64,000 nt of DNA from an uncultured Muribaculaceae bacterium (lineage in GTDB: Bacteria > Bacteroidota > Bacteroidia > Bacteroidales > Muribaculaceae). Shown piece by piece: positions 60,658-64,000 of this stretch. The notes beneath the pieces are model-generated. The model had not been told where the DNA came from and did no database searches. It was given only the letters and a program-made list of their open reading frames with translations. The stretch lies in the NCBI GenBank assembly GCA_910589055.1, contig CAJURN010000001.1, positions 186,001 to 250,000 on the forward strand, written 5' to 3'. The stretch's first letter is position 1, and every line of letters begins with the position of its first letter. The position numbers and the translations under genes are program-made.

Positions 60658-62979
60658 ATGAGGGCTTTAAAGTGCTTTCTGACCCTGATTCTTTCAGTGG
60701 CCGTCCTGACAATGCTCCCCGCGCCGTCCGCGATGGCGGCGCGGGAGCGGCATCAGTCGGTAGGGCTGGTGCTGAGCGGAGGCGGTGCCAAAGGTATCGC
60801 CCACATCGGCGTCATCAAGGCTCTTGAGGAAAACAACATCCCCATCGACTACATCACCGGAACATCCATGGGCGCCATAGTAGGCGGCCTGTACGCATGC
60901 GGCTACACCACCGATGAAATGATGGAGATGCTTCTGTCGAAGGATTTCGCCTACTGGTCGACGGGCCAAATCGACCCGTCCATGACTTTCTTTTTTATAA
61001 AGCCGGAAGCATCGCCACAGATGTTTTCCAAAATGATTTCGAAGAAGGATTCCCTCGAGAAAGCACAGACTCCTCCGGCATCGCTGATTCCGGCTTCCCC
61101 CATGGCTTTTGCCTTCATGGAACTTTTCTCGGCCTACTCGGCACAGTGCGGAGGTGATTTCAACCGCCTGTTCGTGCCCTACCGCAACGTGACATCCAAC
61201 ATGACCGACCGCTGCAAGATGGTGAACCGCTCGGGAAATCTCGGCGACGCGATACGCTCGTCGATGAGTTTTCCGCTCGTATTCCAGCCTATAACAATCG
61301 ACGGCAAGCTATGCTATGACGGCGGTATCTACGACAACTTCCCCGTGGACGTGATGAGGGAGGACTTCGCCCCTTCCATCATGATTGGTGTTGACGTTTC
61401 CACTCCTTCATCCGGTCCTCCGACCTCGTTCATGGATCAGCTCGACCTGCTTGTGGTGCAGAGCGCCAACTATGACCTGCCGGCCGAGGAAGGAATAAAA
61501 CTGCATGTTGACCTGAGCCGCTTCGGCCTGCTCGATTTTCAGAAAGCACGCGAGATAAGCGACATAGGCTACCGTCATGCAATGAACATGATGGACTCCA
61601 TCAAGAGCCGGATACATGTCCGCGCCAACCCCGAAGCACGCAGGGTGGCACGCGAGGTTTTCAAATCGCGCACGCCCTATCTGCGCTTCGATTCGGTAGA
61701 CGTTACAGGCGGCACCCCGCGGCAGAACGAATACCTCTCCTACCTGTACAAGCCGCATGAAGGCTCCGACACAATAGGCGTGACCGAGGCCAGAAAAGCC
61801 TACTACAAGGCACTCTCGTCGGGACGCATAGCAAGCTGCTCCGTAAAGGCCACACCCTACGACTCCACAGGTCTGTTCAGGCTCGCCATCAACACGAGCA
61901 TCAACGACGGTTTCGACGTCGGGGCCGGAGGCTACATAACCTCGTCCAACAACAGCTACCTCTATGTGCGCGGAGGATTTTCTTCGCTGCGGTTCAGCAC
62001 CGTCAACGCCAACATCCAGGCGTGGATAGGCCAAAGCTACATGGCAGGGATGTTCGACGGAAAGATTTACCTACATTCCGGAGTTCCGTCGGCCTTCGCA
62101 TTTGAAGCGGTGGCGTCGCGGAGAAAATACTACGAGAACGACAATCTTTTCTTCAAATTCAACGAGCCTGTATTTGTAGTCAACCATGAGTTTTACGGAA
62201 AACTGAAGTGGTCCACGGCAGCCGGAAGCACCGGAAAAATCGACCTTGGAGTAGGCGTAGGGCATCTTTCCGACTCTTATTACTCCCACACGAGCATATC
62301 CGGCTCCGAAGAAGACAAGGGGCGCGACCGGGTGTGGTTCACCCTCGGCCAAGTGAGCGCCAACTATCTGTCCTCCACCCTCAACGACATCAACTACCCC
62401 ACCGAAGGCTACATACGCCGGGCGTCGGCCTCCGCCGTCACCGGAAAAGCCGGAATCAAGCATCACACAGCCGACGACACAAGCCGTAAGCAGTCGTGGC
62501 TGTCGCTCGACCTTTCCACAAGACAATATTTCAATCTCGGCACCCATTGGGCGCTCGGAGTCGAAGGGCGTGCCTTGTTGAGCACACGCGGTCTTCTCTC
62601 CGACTATTACGCCAGCATCACCTCGGCGGCATCCTACTCCCCCACTCCCGCCTCCGACAATGTTTTCAACCCCGATTTCCGCGCCAACAGCTTTATAGCA
62701 GCCGGAGTAACCCCTGTATTCAAATTCAACGACAGCTTCTCAATCCGGCTCACCGGCCACGTCTTCGCACCCCTGCGTGCCATCCGGGAGAACGCGTCCA
62801 CCGGACTGGCCGAGCACGGGCGATGGTTTGGAACTCTCGCAGGCTTCGGCGAGATCGACGCCGTGTACCGCCTGCCGTTCGCAAGCGTGGCAGCCTACTG
62901 CAACTACACACGCCATGCAGGCTTCAACGCCGGAGTCACCCTCGGAATCTACATGCACGCGCCCGGATTCCTCCGCTGA
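60658..62979 (+). CDS. Patatin-like phospholipase with C-terminal outer-membrane beta-barrel
   Basis: A 773-residue exported protein. The signal peptide ends near MAARERH. The patatin domain has oxyanion motif GGGAKG (41-46), GTSMG with Ser70, and DGG with Asp221. A POTRA-like stretch (about 340-410) follows. Then comes a beta-barrel of about 16 strands resembling surface antigen D15/BamA-type proteins such as PlpD. It is expected to be outer-membrane anchored or autotransported. The ATG at 60658 is used rather than a TTG 12 bp earlier. Confidence 0.9.
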   Translation: MRALKCFLTLILSVAVLTMLPAPSAMAARERHQSVGLVLSGGGAKGIAHIGVIKALEENNIPIDYITGTSMGAIVGGLYACGYTTDEMMEMLLSKDFAYWSTGQIDPSMTFFFIKPEASPQMFSKMISKKDSLEKAQTPPASLIPASPMAFAFMELFSAYSAQCGGDFNRLFVPYRNVTSNMTDRCKMVNRSGNLGDAIRSSMSFPLVFQPITIDGKLCYDGGIYDNFPVDVMREDFAPSIMIGVDVSTPSSGPPTSFMDQLDLLVVQSANYDLPAEEGIKLHVDLSRFGLLDFQKAREISDIGYRHAMNMMDSIKSRIHVRANPEARRVAREVFKSRTPYLRFDSVDVTGGTPRQNEYLSYLYKPHEGSDTIGVTEARKAYYKALSSGRIASCSVKATPYDSTGLFRLAINTSINDGFDVGAGGYITSSNNSYLYVRGGFSSLRFSTVNANIQAWIGQSYMAGMFDGKIYLHSGVPSAFAFEAVASRRKYYENDNLFFKFNEPVFVVNHEFYGKLKWSTAAGSTGKIDLGVGVGHLSDSYYSHTSISGSEEDKGRDRVWFTLGQVSANYLSSTLNDINYPTEGYIRRASASAVTGKAGIKHHTADDTSRKQSWLSLDLSTRQYFNLGTHWALGVEGRALLSTRGLLSDYYASITSAASYSPTPASDNVFNPDFRANSFIAAGVTPVFKFNDSFSIRLTGHVFAPLRAIRENASTGLAEHGRWFGTLAGFGEIDAVYRLPFASVAAYCNYTRHAGFNAGVTLGIYMHAPGFLR

Positions 62980-62980
62980 T

Positions 62981-63011
62981 TTTGCCACACGGATATTTTT
63001 GCGTAATTTTG
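62981..63011 (+). promoter_or_regulatory. Promoter of ssb-like gene (TTTG-N19-TAATTTTG)
   Basis: TTTG (62981-62984), 19 bp, then TAATTTTG (63004-63011), a full consensus match. The start codon is 16 bp downstream. Confidence 0.78.
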
Positions 63012-63027
63012 ATGCAAATTTCTGTAT

Positions 63028-63354
63028 ATGAACAAGGTCATTCTTCTCGGAAATGTGGGTCGCGACCCCAAGATTCGTTTTGTCGAAACTCGTCAGGTGG
63101 CTGAATTCCCCCTCGCCACTACCGAACGTCCGCGTCCCGGCGCCGACGGCACACCAGAAATGCCCGAACTCACCGAGTGGCACAACATCGTGATGTGGGG
63201 CCGCGCGGCTGAATTTGCCGAAAAATACATCCGTAAAGGCTCTCGCCTGCTCGTCGAGGGCAAAATCCGCACACGATTCTGGGAAGACCGCAACGCTATC
63301 AAGCGCACAATCACGGAAATTTACGTCGATACCTTCGAAATCCTGCCCCGATAA
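63028..63354 (+). CDS. ssb: Single-stranded DNA-binding protein without acidic C-terminal tail
   Basis: A 108-residue OB-fold protein with MNKVILLGNVGRDPKIRF, TEWHNIVMWGRAAEFAEKYI and GSRLLVEGKIRTRFW, all classic SSB. It stops right after the last core strand (YVDTFEILPR). The usual Gly/Gln-rich linker and DDDIPF-like tip that recruits partner proteins are absent. It is probably a second, specialised SSB; the main one would lie elsewhere. The DUF1893 gene begins 3 bp later. Confidence 0.9.
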   Translation: MNKVILLGNVGRDPKIRFVETRQVAEFPLATTERPRPGADGTPEMPELTEWHNIVMWGRAAEFAEKYIRKGSRLLVEGKIRTRFWEDRNAIKRTITEIYVDTFEILPR

Positions 63355-63357
63355 GCC

Positions 63358-63792
63358 ATGACTCCAGAACAGCGCCGCAACACAATCGAAACCCTGCTCG
63401 ACGGCAGCGGATACTCCTGTGTGATTTTCAACAACGGCCACACAACCGTGTGCCACAGCAGGGGTGTGAAAGACCTGTACAGGCTGCTCACCGAATATCC
63501 TGACACGCTCCGCGGAGCATTTGTGGCCGACAAGGTGATAGGCAAAGGCGCCGCCGCGCTGATGATTCTCGGTGGCGTGGCCGAAGCGTACACTCCCCTC
63601 ATCAGCCGCCCGGCGCTCGAGCTCTTTAATAAAGCCGGCATCGCTGTGGAATACGGCGAATGTGTACCCAACATCATCAACAGAACCCGCACCGGCATCT
63701 GCCCCGTCGAAAAACTCTGTGCCGACTGCCAGGATGCCGAGTCCTGCCTTCCTCTTATCAAAAATTTCATATCAACACTTCCTATCGTCTGA
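63358..63792 (+). CDS. DUF1893 family protein
   Basis: A 144-residue protein recognised by CVIFNNGHTTVCHSRGVKDLY, GAFVADKVIGKGAAALM and EYGECVPNIINRTRTGICPVE, which are characteristic of DUF1893, a deaminase-like fold of unknown activity. A Cys-rich end (CADCQDAESC) is present. It lies between the SSB gene and an ECF-transporter S component, to which it is 7 bp away. Confidence 0.85.
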   Translation: MTPEQRRNTIETLLDGSGYSCVIFNNGHTTVCHSRGVKDLYRLLTEYPDTLRGAFVADKVIGKGAAALMILGGVAEAYTPLISRPALELFNKAGIAVEYGECVPNIINRTRTGICPVEKLCADCQDAESCLPLIKNFISTLPIV

Positions 63793-63799
63793 ACCGCTC

Positions 63800-64000
63800 A
63801 TGAACACTTTCTCAGCCTACCGCAGCTATTCCTTCACAACACCGCGTACCTATCTTGCCGCGGCAGTATTCATTCTTGGCAACATCGTAGTGCCCCAGCT
63901 CATCCACCTCGTGCCCGGAGGCGGACTCACATGGCTGCCCATCTACTTCTTCACCCTCATCGGCGCATGGGTGTGCGGATGGCGCGTCGGCCTGATGACA
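63800..64000 (+). CDS. ECF transporter S component (3' partial)
   Basis: The first 67 codons of a membrane protein run off the window. The residues show one hydrophobic helix (LAAAVFILGNIVVPQLIHL) and the segment GGLTWLPIYFFTLIGAWVCGWRVGL. Together they resemble the start of the substrate-binding S component of energy-coupling-factor vitamin transporters in Bacteroidota. Ligand not known. It likely belongs to an operon with DUF1893. Confidence 0.7.
   Translation, partial: MNTFSAYRSYSFTTPRTYLAAAVFILGNIVVPQLIHLVPGGGLTWLPIYFFTLIGAWVCGWRVGLMT

Noticed and set aside
1..64000. tRNA, rRNA, CRISPR arrays, insertion sequences or prophage
   Set aside because: No conserved RNA gene sequence, regularly spaced repeats, transposase or integrase motif, or phage structural gene could be recognised.

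Overview
The window reads as chromosomal DNA of an anaerobic Bacteroidales bacterium, most likely a Muribaculaceae-like gut commensal. Four things point there: gene families largely confined to Bacteroidota (DUF4252, DUF4923, DUF4924, a T9SS-type C-terminal domain); a type-B fumarate reductase next to malate dehydrogenase; many promoters matching the Bacteroidota pattern TTTG-N19-21-TAnnTTTG; and moderately high GC. Most of the window is ordinary core genome. I see no rRNA, tRNA, CRISPR array, insertion sequence or prophage.

Layout. 1-6.3 kb (+): end of a coiled-coil protein with a clamp-binding-like tail, a DPP4-type peptidase, a membrane protein, miaA and a secreted protein. 6.3-10.2 kb (-): pyrE, an SRPBCC protein, a Rieske-like lipoprotein, then an SGNH/MBOAT pair for polymer O-acylation. 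10.3-13.1 kb (-): two rhomboids and an exo/endonuclease/phosphatase-fold protein. 13.2-24 kb: a large secreted T9SS-type protein, HU, a SecB-like protein, a six-hairpin glycosidase, tilS, yaaA and glnA. 24-27 kb: a possible structured RNA, DUF4924, and an ECF sigma operon bracketed by two DUF4252 genes. 27-32 kb: EamA transporter, aspartokinase, an asymmetric ABC-F protein, a Dabb protein and a TrkA-like protein.

32.1-41.1 kb is the most unusual part. First comes an AT-richer two-gene toxin-antitoxin locus (MqsR-like toxin plus an HTH/Panacea antitoxin). It is followed by a tightly coupled operon: FHA-like protein, 30-residue membrane peptide, PP2C phosphatase with a membrane anchor, a 1431-residue fusion of a SEDS glycosyltransferase with a penicillin-binding transpeptidase, and a second FHA protein. 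The order FHA - phosphatase - RodA - PbpA resembles the actinobacterial fhaA/fhaB-pstP-rodA-pbpA-pknA/B cluster, but no kinase is visible here. The inference is a phospho-threonine-gated peptidoglycan synthase built on a natural SEDS-bPBP fusion.

41-64 kb returns to core functions: a nested inverted-repeat intergenic element, DUF4923, a CapD/WbpM-type dehydratase, Tpx, a redox-dead TlpA-like protein, frdCAB diverging from mdh, a thioredoxin lipoprotein, a DEAD-box helicase, a three-gene metal/cobalamin-type ABC importer, DUF805, an ATP-grasp protein, rpsF-rpsR-rplI, serB, a patatin/beta-barrel protein, a tail-less SSB, DUF1893 and the start of an ECF-transporter S component.

Other notable signals: a 55-bp promoter-bearing repeat (50/55 identical) upstream of the rhomboid operon and of aspartokinase, and several near-leaderless promoters. 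All family assignments come from reading motifs by eye; no database search was run.
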